Shown: positions 9,391 to 17,118 of the stretch, piece after piece
Layout of the letters: each line of letters begins with the position of its first letter
Position numbering within the stretch: the first letter of the stretch is position 1
From: Candidatus Bathyarchaeota archaeon
GTDB lineage: Archaea; Thermoproteota; Bathyarchaeia; Bathyarchaeales; Bathycorpusculaceae
NCBI GenBank assembly: GCA_026015145.1
Contig: JAOZGY010000070.1
Coordinates: forward strand, 1 to 33,059
Length of the DNA: 33,059 nt
Reading direction: 5' to 3'
Notes under the pieces: model-generated
Database searches by the model: none
What the model was told of the DNA's origin: nothing
Seen by the model: the letters and a program-made list of their open reading frames with translations, nothing else
Made by a program: the position numbers and the translations under genes

Positions 9391-10239
9391 TCATCCCATT
9401 CCTTTGAAAAGTAGTCTACTCCTTAGCCGATGATAAAAATCATCTTCAAATCTTATAAAGGATGTATTATTCTTTGAATAAGATACTGAAAGCTTAGGAT
9501 CTTCTGATGTTATTATGTGTTTATAATTACCATCAATTAAAATAACCATTTTTTTAGGTCTAATTAGTTTTATTGAAACTTTTGATTTTGCTGAAAAGAC
9601 TAGTGAATGAAATACCGTTAAAGAACAAATCGGTGTTAGAACAAACGCGTCTATTTCTTTATCTAATACGGGGCCTCCAGCTGAAAGAGAATATCCTGTT
9701 GAGCCTGTTTGAGTTGCAAGTATTAATCCATCTGTTTGACATTTTAAAATCGGTTTACTGTTTTTAAAGATTTGAGTGTAAATGATTTTTGAGGGTTCTC
9801 CTGTTGAAATAACAACATCATTTAGAGCGTCAGGAAGATGTTTATTACCTACAGATATGGAAAGTTTGTTGGATTTCTCAATTTTGTATTCTCCCTTCAA
9901 ACATTTATCCAATGCCAAGAAAGCATCTTTTGGTTCCACTTCAGTTAGAAATCCTCGTACTCCCATGTTAATGGCTAATATTGGTGGTTCAGGTTTTGGA
10001 ATTGAAATTCCAGCTCTAAGAATTGTTCCATCTCCACCAATAGTAACTATAAAATCCGTTTTCATATTTTCAAGTTGAATAATTCTTTTTGGCTCATTCA
10101 TTTTTTCAGCTAGAGTGTCTTCAATAAAAACTTCTAATCCTTTCTTTTCAAGATATTTTGATATCTTTTCAGCGAGAATTATTGCTTGCTTCTTATCATA
10201 CCTAGCAACAATTCCTGCGGTCTTAAACACTTTTTTCAC
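9391..10239 (-). CDS. nadK: NAD kinase
   Basis: IVTIGGDGTILRA, GxxGFLTEV, TGSTGYSLSAGGPVL motifs. Confidence 0.94.
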   Translation of the reverse strand: MKKVFKTAGIVARYDKKQAIILAEKISKYLEKKGLEVFIEDTLAEKMNEPKRIIQLENMKTDFIVTIGGDGTILRAGISIPKPEPPILAINMGVRGFLTEVEPKDAFLALDKCLKGEYKIEKSNKLSISVGNKHLPDALNDVVISTGEPSKIIYTQIFKNSKPILKCQTDGLILATQTGSTGYSLSAGGPVLDKEIDAFVLTPICSLTVFHSLVFSAKSKVSIKLIRPKKMVILIDGNYKHIITSEDPKLSVSYSKNNTSFIRFEDDFYHRLRSRLLFKGMG

Positions 10240-10282
10240 TGCTCAATTAATAGCAATAGCTTAATCTATGAAGCTCATGCTT

Positions 10283-10366
10283 TTAGTGTTTTACCTTATA
10301 ATATTTTCCTTGCGTATTTTTATAGATTCTTTTACCCTTGCGTTTCATTTTCTTTTTATGTGACAT
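10283..10366 (-). CDS. Candidate 27-aa basic microprotein, THX/bS31-like
   Basis: Manual translation MSHKKKMKRKGKRIYKNTQGKYYKVKH*; GAGG Shine-Dalgarno 8 nt upstream of ATG; TATA-like CTTTTTATAG upstream (about 10425-10435, minus). Confidence 0.5.
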   Translation of the reverse strand: MSHKKKMKRKGKRIYKNTQGKYYKVKH

Positions 10367-10437
10367 TTTATTTTCCTCATTATTGCGATTTATAGATGTT
10401 GGAAATACGTGTCAAGAATTGAGGGCTATAAAAAGGT

Positions 10438-10653
10438 TTAGTGGTAGATTGGAACGTAGAATCGTCCGTCTACTGTTTTCTTTACTCCTGCAAACATTCC
10501 ACCAGCAATGTAGCTTATCCAATTATCTTCTTTAATACTAAAATGAGCTTGTTTACCTGTTACAGCTTTTTCTTTTGAAGTAGCTCCCATGGCTATAAGT
10601 TTTGATCTAATTCCTGCTTCAACTGCAAAAAGAATCCCTGAAGTTGCTTCCAT
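10438..10653 (-). CDS. Conserved hypothetical small protein (71 aa)
   Basis: Intact 71-codon ORF in line with the nadK/NOB1 transcription unit; no motif recognised with confidence. Confidence 0.6.
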   Translation of the reverse strand: MEATSGILFAVEAGIRSKLIAMGATSKEKAVTGKQAHFSIKEDNWISYIAGGMFAGVKKTVDGRFYVPIYH

Positions 10654-10759
10654 GTCCTAACTTCCATTAACATTTAGTTTAATATTTGCAATAAAATAGA
10701 AAAAACCGGATTACCGTTGAATAGTCTTCAAGAAAATTCTATCTTATAATATTTATATA

Positions 10760-10831
10760 GGCAGCCAAGTATTTAAGAACCAATTGTGAATTGATGATTA
10801 ACACAATAAAAAACTATTTTTTATGGCTGCT
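10760..10831. repeat. Inverted repeat / potential structured element upstream of aIF5A
   Basis: GCAGCCA (10761-10767) pairs with TGGCTGC (10824-10830); nested ATTGTG (10783-10788)/CACAAT (10802-10807). Confidence 0.35.
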
Positions 10832-10985
10832 TTACTGCCCAAATGGGAAGTGGTCCATTAGTGCTTTTAGCCTCAAAACATATTTTAACCAAAAACAGGG
10901 AAAAAAGTATCGAAAAACCGGTCCTAAATCTATATATGGGTGTTATTCAAATTTTCTTTAATTAGGTTAGAAAGTTGGTGGATAA

Positions 10986-11378
10986 ATGAGCAAACCAGTT
11001 GATGTTGGAAGTTTACGAGTTGGTTGTTACATGCTTATAGACAATCAACCTTGTAGGATTGTTGATATAACTAAATCGAAACCGGGGAAACATGGTGCTG
11101 CCAAAGCAAGAATTGTTGCTATTGGAACGTTTGATGGAGTTAAAAGAAGTATTGTTAAACCCGTTGACGCTAATACAGAGGTCCCATTAGTGGATAAAAG
11201 GCCAGGGCAAGTATTTACCCTTAATCCTAGCGGTGTCCAAATAATGGATCTTGAAACATATGAGTATGTCGATGCTCCTTATCCTGATGATGAATCCATA
11301 AAAGCTAAACTAGAAGTAGGTACCGAGATCGAATATTGGAAAATAATGGGTCGAATAAAAATCGTTAGAGCCAAATAG
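10986..11378 (+). CDS. Translation initiation factor aIF5A
   Basis: SKPGKHGAAKARI hypusination loop; typical length (130 aa). Confidence 0.96.
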   Translation: MSKPVDVGSLRVGCYMLIDNQPCRIVDITKSKPGKHGAAKARIVAIGTFDGVKRSIVKPVDANTEVPLVDKRPGQVFTLNPSGVQIMDLETYEYVDAPYPDDESIKAKLEVGTEIEYWKIMGRIKIVRAK

Positions 11379-11434
11379 TTGCTCTATCTTTTTATTTTTT
11401 AAAACTTTATTTCTATGCTCATGATTTATTAGTA

Positions 11435-11504
11435 ATGAAGCCAATGATGCATGAAGAGCCGTCTGATTTTGTGAAGATATATCTCATGGGGACTGAGGCT
11501 TCAT
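11435..11504 (+). ncRNA. Box C/D guide sRNA
   Basis: Terminal stem ATGAAGCC (11435-11442)/GGCTTCAT (11497-11504); C box ATGATGC (11444-11450), D' CTGA (11463-11466), C' GTGAAGA (11471-11477), D CTGA (11493-11496); 12-nt guide between C and D', 4-nt D'-C' spacer. Confidence 0.82.
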
Positions 11505-11624
11505 AAAACTTCTTAAGAACAAGAAAATATAACTATTGCTCTATCACAAAATTGTTTGCAACCAATATTTTAGGTGCAATATATATTTAAATACGATTTA
11601 GTTGGTAATGGTCGGAGTGCATAG

Positions 11625-12959
11625 ATGGTTTTAGATCGGTTAGGGACTTCTCTTTACGGAGCGTTAAAAAAAGTTTTCAGAGCTTCAGTAGTAGATGAAG
11701 CTACGGTTAAAGAACTTGTTCGAGATATTCAAAGAGCTCTTTTGCAAGCAGATGTGAATGTTAACCTTGTTGTTGACATATCCAAACGGATAGAAGAACG
11801 CGCTCTTAAAGAAAAAGTTCCCCCCGGGATAGCAAGAAGAGAACACGTAATAAAAGTCGTTTATGAAGAATTGACGCGTTTTGTGGGTGATAAACCTGTC
11901 CCAATTAAATTAGATCCTGGAAAACGAAAAATCTTGATGTTGGTTGGGATACAGGGTTCTGGAAAAACCACCGCAGCCTCAAAACTTGCTCGTTATTACC
12001 AAAAAAAAGGTTTGAAACCAGCTTTAATCTGTGCGGATACCTATCGTCCAGGAGCTTTTGCTCAGCTCCAACAATTAGCAAAGCGAATAAATATTCCTGT
12101 ATATGGAGACCTAAAAACTAATGATCCTTTGAAAGTAGTTTTTAAGGGAATCAAACTTTTTGCCGATAAGGATCTTATAATTGTTGACACTGCAGGGAGA
12201 CACAAAGAAGAACAAGAACTAATCAAAGAAATGAAAATTCTTGAAAAAAAAATTAAACCTGATGAAGTTATAATGGTTATCGATGGTACCATTGGTCAGC
12301 AAGCTCTCCTTCAGGCAAAAAAATTCCATGAAACAACTCCTATTGGTGCAATAATAGTTACAAAATTAGATGGTTCAGCAAGGGGAGGAGGAGCTCTATC
12401 TGCAGTAGCAGCAACAGGTGCCCCTATAAAATTTGTTGGTACTGGTGAAAAAATTGGAGATATAGAACCGTTTGTACCATCTAGATTCGTAGGGCGCCTC
12501 TTAGGGATGGGTGATTTAGAAACTCTCCTTGAAAAAGTTCGTGAAGCTGAAATCAAGGTTCCTCAGAAAAAAGCAAAAGCGATTCTAAGCGGTAAATTTA
12601 CCCTTACAGACATGTACGAGCAATTTGAAGCTGTTAAAGGCATGGGTCCATTTAGGAAAATCTTCAAGATGTTACCTGGTATGTCCTACGATGTTCCAGA
12701 AGAAATGTTGAACACTGCTGAAGACAGACTCGAGAAATGGCGAGTAATTATCCAATCGATGCGAGTTGAAGAGAAAGAGAATCCCAAAATTTTGAATTCT
12801 TCAAGAGTAAGGCGTGTGGCAAGAGGTTCTGGTACAACTGAAAAAGAAGTTAAAGACCTTCTAAAACAATATGCGATGATGCGGAAAATGTTAAAGATGT
12901 TCAAACGAAAAAAGAAACTGCCTTTTATGGGCAAGGGATTTCCAGCTGGCTTTAAGTAG
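11625..12959 (+). CDS. ffh: Signal recognition particle protein SRP54
   Basis: GIQGSGKTTAASKLARY, DTAGRHKEE, TKLDGSARGGGALS; Met-rich M domain. Confidence 0.97.
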   Translation: MVLDRLGTSLYGALKKVFRASVVDEATVKELVRDIQRALLQADVNVNLVVDISKRIEERALKEKVPPGIARREHVIKVVYEELTRFVGDKPVPIKLDPGKRKILMLVGIQGSGKTTAASKLARYYQKKGLKPALICADTYRPGAFAQLQQLAKRINIPVYGDLKTNDPLKVVFKGIKLFADKDLIIVDTAGRHKEEQELIKEMKILEKKIKPDEVIMVIDGTIGQQALLQAKKFHETTPIGAIIVTKLDGSARGGGALSAVAATGAPIKFVGTGEKIGDIEPFVPSRFVGRLLGMGDLETLLEKVREAEIKVPQKKAKAILSGKFTLTDMYEQFEAVKGMGPFRKIFKMLPGMSYDVPEEMLNTAEDRLEKWRVIIQSMRVEEKENPKILNSSRVRRVARGSGTTEKEVKDLLKQYAMMRKMLKMFKRKKKLPFMGKGFPAGFK

Positions 12960-12969
12960 GCATCAAATT

Positions 12970-14310
12970 ATGGCTATTTTAGAAAACGCGTTAGAAATGC
13001 TTAGTAAGTATCCTCTGTGTAATCATTGTCTGGGTAGACAATTTGCTCTTTTAGGTTATAATCTTGAAAATAAGGAAAGAGGAAAGGCAATAAAACTTGT
13101 TCTAGTTTTGCAATCAAGTAAAATTTATTCGGAAAAAAAATCTCTTGGTTTAAAACATCTCAAAGTTTTAGTCGAGAACGGGTTCTCTCAAGAATCAAAG
13201 CAGGTGCTTCAACACCTAGAAAAAAATAGTTTGGACGAAAATCCGTTAAAAGTTTGTTTTCTTTGCGATGACAAGTTTCAAATTCTAGAAGCTCTGATTA
13301 AAAAAATCCTGGAATCTCTTTCAAACTATGAATTTGCCTCTTTTTTAGTAGGAATTGAGTTGCCGGTAGAATTCGAAGAACGCAATGATGAATTCAAAGC
13401 TTTGTTCAATGTAATTTATGGGGAAAGCATTCGTCATGAATTTGCCAGGTTAATAGGTAAGAGAATAGCTGAATTAACAAACAAAACACCTGAATATAAA
13501 AAACCAGACATTGCAATAATAATAAATCCTTTTACTATCAAAGTACGACTTCAAGTAAATCCTTTGTTTATTGCTGGTCGATATAACAAACTTGTTAGGA
13601 CGATACCCCAATCGAAATGGTTCTGCTCTAAATGTCGAGGAAAAGGCTGCAAAAAATGCAATGGAACCGGTAAATTATATGAGGAATCTGTTGAAGAATT
13701 AATATCAGAACCACTCTTAAAACTTTCAGACGGTGAAAAAACTAGTTTTCATGCATCTGGAAGAGAGGATATTGACGCTCGAATGTTGGGTAATGGACGC
13801 CCTTTTGTTGTTGAGATTTCAAAACCAAAAAAGAGAACTATTAACTTAGACTTCTTATTAAAGAAAATTAATATTGGGACTGAAAGAAAAGTTGAAGTAT
13901 CTAATTTACAGTTTGCAGATAAAGATTTTGTAAGGCGTCTAAAAAAAGGCGAATCAGCCCAAAAAGAATATCGTGTTTTGATCGAATTTGAAAATGAATT
14001 ATCTGAGGATTCCTTATTTTTATTACAAGATAAACTAATTAAAACATTGATTAAACAGCAAACACCAATAAGGGTTTTACATCGCCGAGCAGATTTAACG
14101 CGAGAAAGGTACATATATAACATTAAAGTAAAGAGAGTGTCGCCTAGAAGGGCTGAGATGGAAATTCTTTGCCAAGGTGGACTCTATATTAAAGAATTGG
14201 TTTCAGGAGATGATGGTCGAACAACGCCAAGTGTTTCAAGTTTGCTGGAAAACCAAGCGAAGACTCTGGAACTTGACGTTTTAAATGTTATCTTAAATGA
14301 TAAAAAATAG
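12970..14310 (+). CDS. pus10: tRNA pseudouridine synthase Pus10
   Basis: N-terminal CNHCLGR and CFLCDD, CSKCRGKGCKKCNGTGK, HASGREDIDARMLGNGRPFVVEI catalytic motif. Confidence 0.95.
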   Translation: MAILENALEMLSKYPLCNHCLGRQFALLGYNLENKERGKAIKLVLVLQSSKIYSEKKSLGLKHLKVLVENGFSQESKQVLQHLEKNSLDENPLKVCFLCDDKFQILEALIKKILESLSNYEFASFLVGIELPVEFEERNDEFKALFNVIYGESIRHEFARLIGKRIAELTNKTPEYKKPDIAIIINPFTIKVRLQVNPLFIAGRYNKLVRTIPQSKWFCSKCRGKGCKKCNGTGKLYEESVEELISEPLLKLSDGEKTSFHASGREDIDARMLGNGRPFVVEISKPKKRTINLDFLLKKINIGTERKVEVSNLQFADKDFVRRLKKGESAQKEYRVLIEFENELSEDSLFLLQDKLIKTLIKQQTPIRVLHRRADLTRERYIYNIKVKRVSPRRAEMEILCQGGLYIKELVSGDDGRTTPSVSSLLENQAKTLELDVLNVILNDKK

Positions 14311-14616
14311 GTGAAATACATGACTGGTTCAAAAGGATATTATACAAGAGCTCGCCGTTTATTGAAAAAATCCACACGCGAGAAAGGTAAGCTAAATATT
14401 AGTAAGCTACTTACTAAGTATGAGATTGGATCTCAAGTTATTGTTAAAATGGATTCAAGCGTTCAGAAGAGTTTGCCTCACAAACGTTTTCATGGAAAAA
14501 TCGGAGTTGTAATTGAAAAACGAGGAAGAGGGTATGTTGTTAGCGTTCCAAAGGGTAATTCTGTCAGAAATATAATTGTGAGATCTGAACATTTAGAGCC
14601 ATATAGGGGTACTTGA
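14311..14616 (+). CDS. Large ribosomal subunit protein eL21
   Basis: TRARRLLKKSTREKGK... HKRFHGKIGVVIEKRGRGYVV typical of L21e; GTG start. Confidence 0.95.
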   Translation: MKYMTGSKGYYTRARRLLKKSTREKGKLNISKLLTKYEIGSQVIVKMDSSVQKSLPHKRFHGKIGVVIEKRGRGYVVSVPKGNSVRNIIVRSEHLEPYRGT

Positions 14617-14617
14617 A

Positions 14618-14956
14618 ATGAACAATAGAGAATTAAAAGAAAAAAAGCTTGCGTTGCCACAAGTAAAGAAAGTTTTGGAATCTATTGGAGAAGAAAATTT
14701 AGACCAGTTTCAACGACGCACCTTAGATTACGTGAATAAATTCTCTAAAGTGAAACTAGCCGCTTCTAAGAAACTTCTAAAAAAACTTGTGAAAGATTTT
14801 GATCTAGAGAAATCTGAAGCTGTCGCAGTTATAAACTGTATGCCGCAGTCTGTAGATGAGTTGCGTATCTTTCTAGCTGGGGGTAGAAAAATAATCGAAA
14901 TTGCTAAATTAGACTCTATAGTTGCCCTTTTAAATGAAAATAGAATAACTAAGTGA
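14618..14956 (+). CDS. rpoF: RNA polymerase subunit Rpo4 (RpoF)
   Basis: Rpb4-like fold, AVAVINCMPQSVDELRIFLAG; conserved eL21-rpoF-DUF655-ksgA order. Confidence 0.9.
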   Translation: MNNRELKEKKLALPQVKKVLESIGEENLDQFQRRTLDYVNKFSKVKLAASKKLLKKLVKDFDLEKSEAVAVINCMPQSVDELRIFLAGGRKIIEIAKLDSIVALLNENRITK

Positions 14957-15020
14957 TCCTGAGTTAGCTAAAGTATTTTTAAGCAGTAATAATCAATAAA
15001 GGTAAAGGATAGGGATCGCT

Positions 15021-15587
15021 ATGGAGAAGCGCTATGAGGAATATGCTTATGTGCTAGATTTCCTAGCTCATGGTAGACCAGGTTTTCGGTCTAGTGGAAG
15101 AACAAGCTATCGAGCTGGCGCTTTGATTCAATGTATTGGTGAGAATTTTTTTACGTTACTAGAAGCTTTAGTTAAGGAAAGTTTAATGCTTAAGCCTAAT
15201 GATCGTGTTTATGTAGGCAAAGCTTCACGGAGTGAAGTCACTTATATTATTGGTCGGATTAGTTTTGAAGAATTAACTGCTTCCGCCAAAGCTGAACTTT
15301 CTGGAGTCATCGGTAGTATTGTTGTAAATCGTGAGAAGTGGTTTGTAAATTTTTTTAACACTGCACGTGCTATTACACCAAGAATGCATGGTTTAGAATT
15401 GGTACCCGGTATTGGAAAAAAATACATGTGGCAAGTTATTAATGAACGTGAACGTCGTCCTTTTTCTAGTTTCGATGATTTACACCAAAGAACTGAATTA
15501 CCTAATCCTGTGAAGCTTGTGGTTAAGCGAATCCTAGAAGAGCTTGAAGGGGATAGCAAATATAGATTATTTACTCGCACACATTAA
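15021..15587 (+). CDS. DUF655 family RNA/DNA-binding protein
   Basis: YVLDFLAHGRP start, helix-hairpin-helix (LELVPGIGKKYMWQVINERERRPFSSFDDL); conserved neighbourhood. Confidence 0.9.
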   Translation: MEKRYEEYAYVLDFLAHGRPGFRSSGRTSYRAGALIQCIGENFFTLLEALVKESLMLKPNDRVYVGKASRSEVTYIIGRISFEELTASAKAELSGVIGSIVVNREKWFVNFFNTARAITPRMHGLELVPGIGKKYMWQVINERERRPFSSFDDLHQRTELPNPVKLVVKRILEELEGDSKYRLFTRTH

Positions 15588-15607
15588 ATAATCGTAAGGC
15601 ATAAGTC

Positions 15608-16426
15608 TTGAGCTTTTTCAAAACGCAGCTTCTACTAAGAGAACATGGAATTATTCCAAATAAAAAGTTGGGACAGAATTTCATGATAGATTCTTCGATA
15701 TTTCATAAACTTGGTGAATATGCTGCACTCAACAAAAATGACGTTGTGTTAGATGGTGGAGCAGGGTTCGGTTTTTTAACGCAGTTTTTAGCAAGAAGAT
15801 GTAAAAAGGTTGTGGCTGTGGAGAAAGACAAAAAAATTGTGAAAGTTTTGAATGATCAATTAAGAGCTTTTGGCAATGTAACAATTATTGAAGGTGATCT
15901 ATTAAAAGTTCTTTTGCCAGATTTTAACAAAGTTATTTCGATTCCACCCTATTATTTATCGTCGCGTTTGATACCGTGGTTGTTTTTGCACAAATTTGAT
16001 TGCGCCATATTGCTTTTGCAAAGAGCTTTTGCTGAAAGACTTTCAGCTAGGGTAGATTCTGAAGCCTATGGGTGGCTCTCAGTTATTACTCAATATAATG
16101 CGAACATAGATCTTTTAGATAAAGTAATTTCAGAAAAATTTTATCCAAAGCCAGAAGTTGACTCTGTAATTGTGCGAATTTCTCCCAGGGTATCGCCACA
16201 ATTCAAAGTTGCTCGACCAAAATTATTTAACCTTTTTGCAAAGCAACTTTTTACTAATCGTAATAAGAAACTTGTTAATTCTATCCATCCTTTTCTGAAA
16301 AATAGGTACAAGTTTTCAAAATTAGACACTGATAAGTTCTTATCAGTTTTTTCTTTTCGTGAAAAACGCGTAAGGAAATTATTAGCAAAAGATTTTGGAG
16401 AATTGATTAATGCTCTTCCGAAATAA
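15608..16426 (+). CDS. ksgA: 16S rRNA dimethyladenosine transferase KsgA/Dim1
   Basis: KLGQNFMID, VLDGGAGFGFLT, SIPPYYLSS motifs; TTG start. Confidence 0.94.
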   Translation: MSFFKTQLLLREHGIIPNKKLGQNFMIDSSIFHKLGEYAALNKNDVVLDGGAGFGFLTQFLARRCKKVVAVEKDKKIVKVLNDQLRAFGNVTIIEGDLLKVLLPDFNKVISIPPYYLSSRLIPWLFLHKFDCAILLLQRAFAERLSARVDSEAYGWLSVITQYNANIDLLDKVISEKFYPKPEVDSVIVRISPRVSPQFKVARPKLFNLFAKQLFTNRNKKLVNSIHPFLKNRYKFSKLDTDKFLSVFSFREKRVRKLLAKDFGELINALPK

Positions 16427-17036
16427 AACAGTTTTTTTTCGCGACTTCAAATTTATTATTAATGAAAATGTATACGAACCTGCTGAAGACTCTTTTCTTT
16501 TTGCTGAAAAACTTGATGTGAAGGTAGGAGACAGAGTATTAGATATGGGTACGGGCTGTGGGTTATTGGGTGTTTTATCTGCTGAAAGAGCCATCGAGGT
16601 TGTGGGAGTTGATATTAATCCACATGCTCTCCATTGTGCTGAAAAAAATGCTGAGTTAAATAATGTAATAAACGGTGTTTCTTTTATTCAAGGTGATTTA
16701 TTTGGTCCACTAAAAGAAACAAAAAAGTTTGACTTAATTCTTTTCAATGCTCCCTATTTGCCTGAAAATGAAAATATAAGTCTTTCTTGGATTGAAAGAG
16801 CTTGGGTTGGAGGTTCAAATGGTAGGAGCGTAATAGATGCTTTTCTTTCAAAAGTTGCGAATCATCTTTCTAAAACTGGTCGACTTCTTCTTTTGCAATC
16901 TACCTTGTCTGATGTAAATAGAACCCTTTTTCGTTTAGCTGAGTATAGCTTAGCAGCTAAAATAATTGCAGAGGTTAGGATTCCTTTTTTTGAAACTATC
17001 GTACTCATTGAAGCTACTTTTAATTCAATTTCTTAG
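16410..17036 (+). CDS. HemK2/Mtq2-like class I methyltransferase
   Basis: YEPAEDSFLFAE, VLDMGTGCGLLG, FNAPYLP motifs; overlaps the ksgA 3' end by 17 nt. Confidence 0.88.
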   Translation: MLFRNKTVFFRDFKFIINENVYEPAEDSFLFAEKLDVKVGDRVLDMGTGCGLLGVLSAERAIEVVGVDINPHALHCAEKNAELNNVINGVSFIQGDLFGPLKETKKFDLILFNAPYLPENENISLSWIERAWVGGSNGRSVIDAFLSKVANHLSKTGRLLLLQSTLSDVNRTLFRLAEYSLAAKIIAEVRIPFFETIVLIEATFNSIS

Positions 17037-17118
17037 GCTATTTAATATATCCTTTTAGCTGAAATTTTTGGGAATATTCTGGTCAGTGAAGAAATAGGTA
17101 TTCTGTTGTTGTGGAATT

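Noticed and set aside
9052-10535. Plus-strand ORFs 9052-9414, 9573-9767, 9782-10078, 10186-10395, 10338-10535
   Set aside because: Antisense to NOB1, nadK, the micro-ORF and the 71-aa gene; no domain features.
12062-12934. Three minus-strand ORFs (12062-12292, 12311-12556, 12686-12934) inside SRP54
   Set aside because: Shadow ORFs antisense to highly conserved SRP54 codons; low-complexity Ser/Phe/Ile compositions.
13749-14123. 124-aa minus-strand ORF inside pus10
   Set aside because: Antisense shadow of conserved catalytic region.
15242-16594. Minus-strand ORFs 15242-15580, 16141-16329, 16382-16594
   Set aside because: Antisense to DUF655, ksgA and the HemK-like gene; compositionally shadow ORFs.
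17037-17118. CTGA and GTGAAGA motifs between the HemK-like and THUMP MTase genes
   Set aside because: Motifs in the wrong order/spacing with no closing stem; convergent 3' regions.
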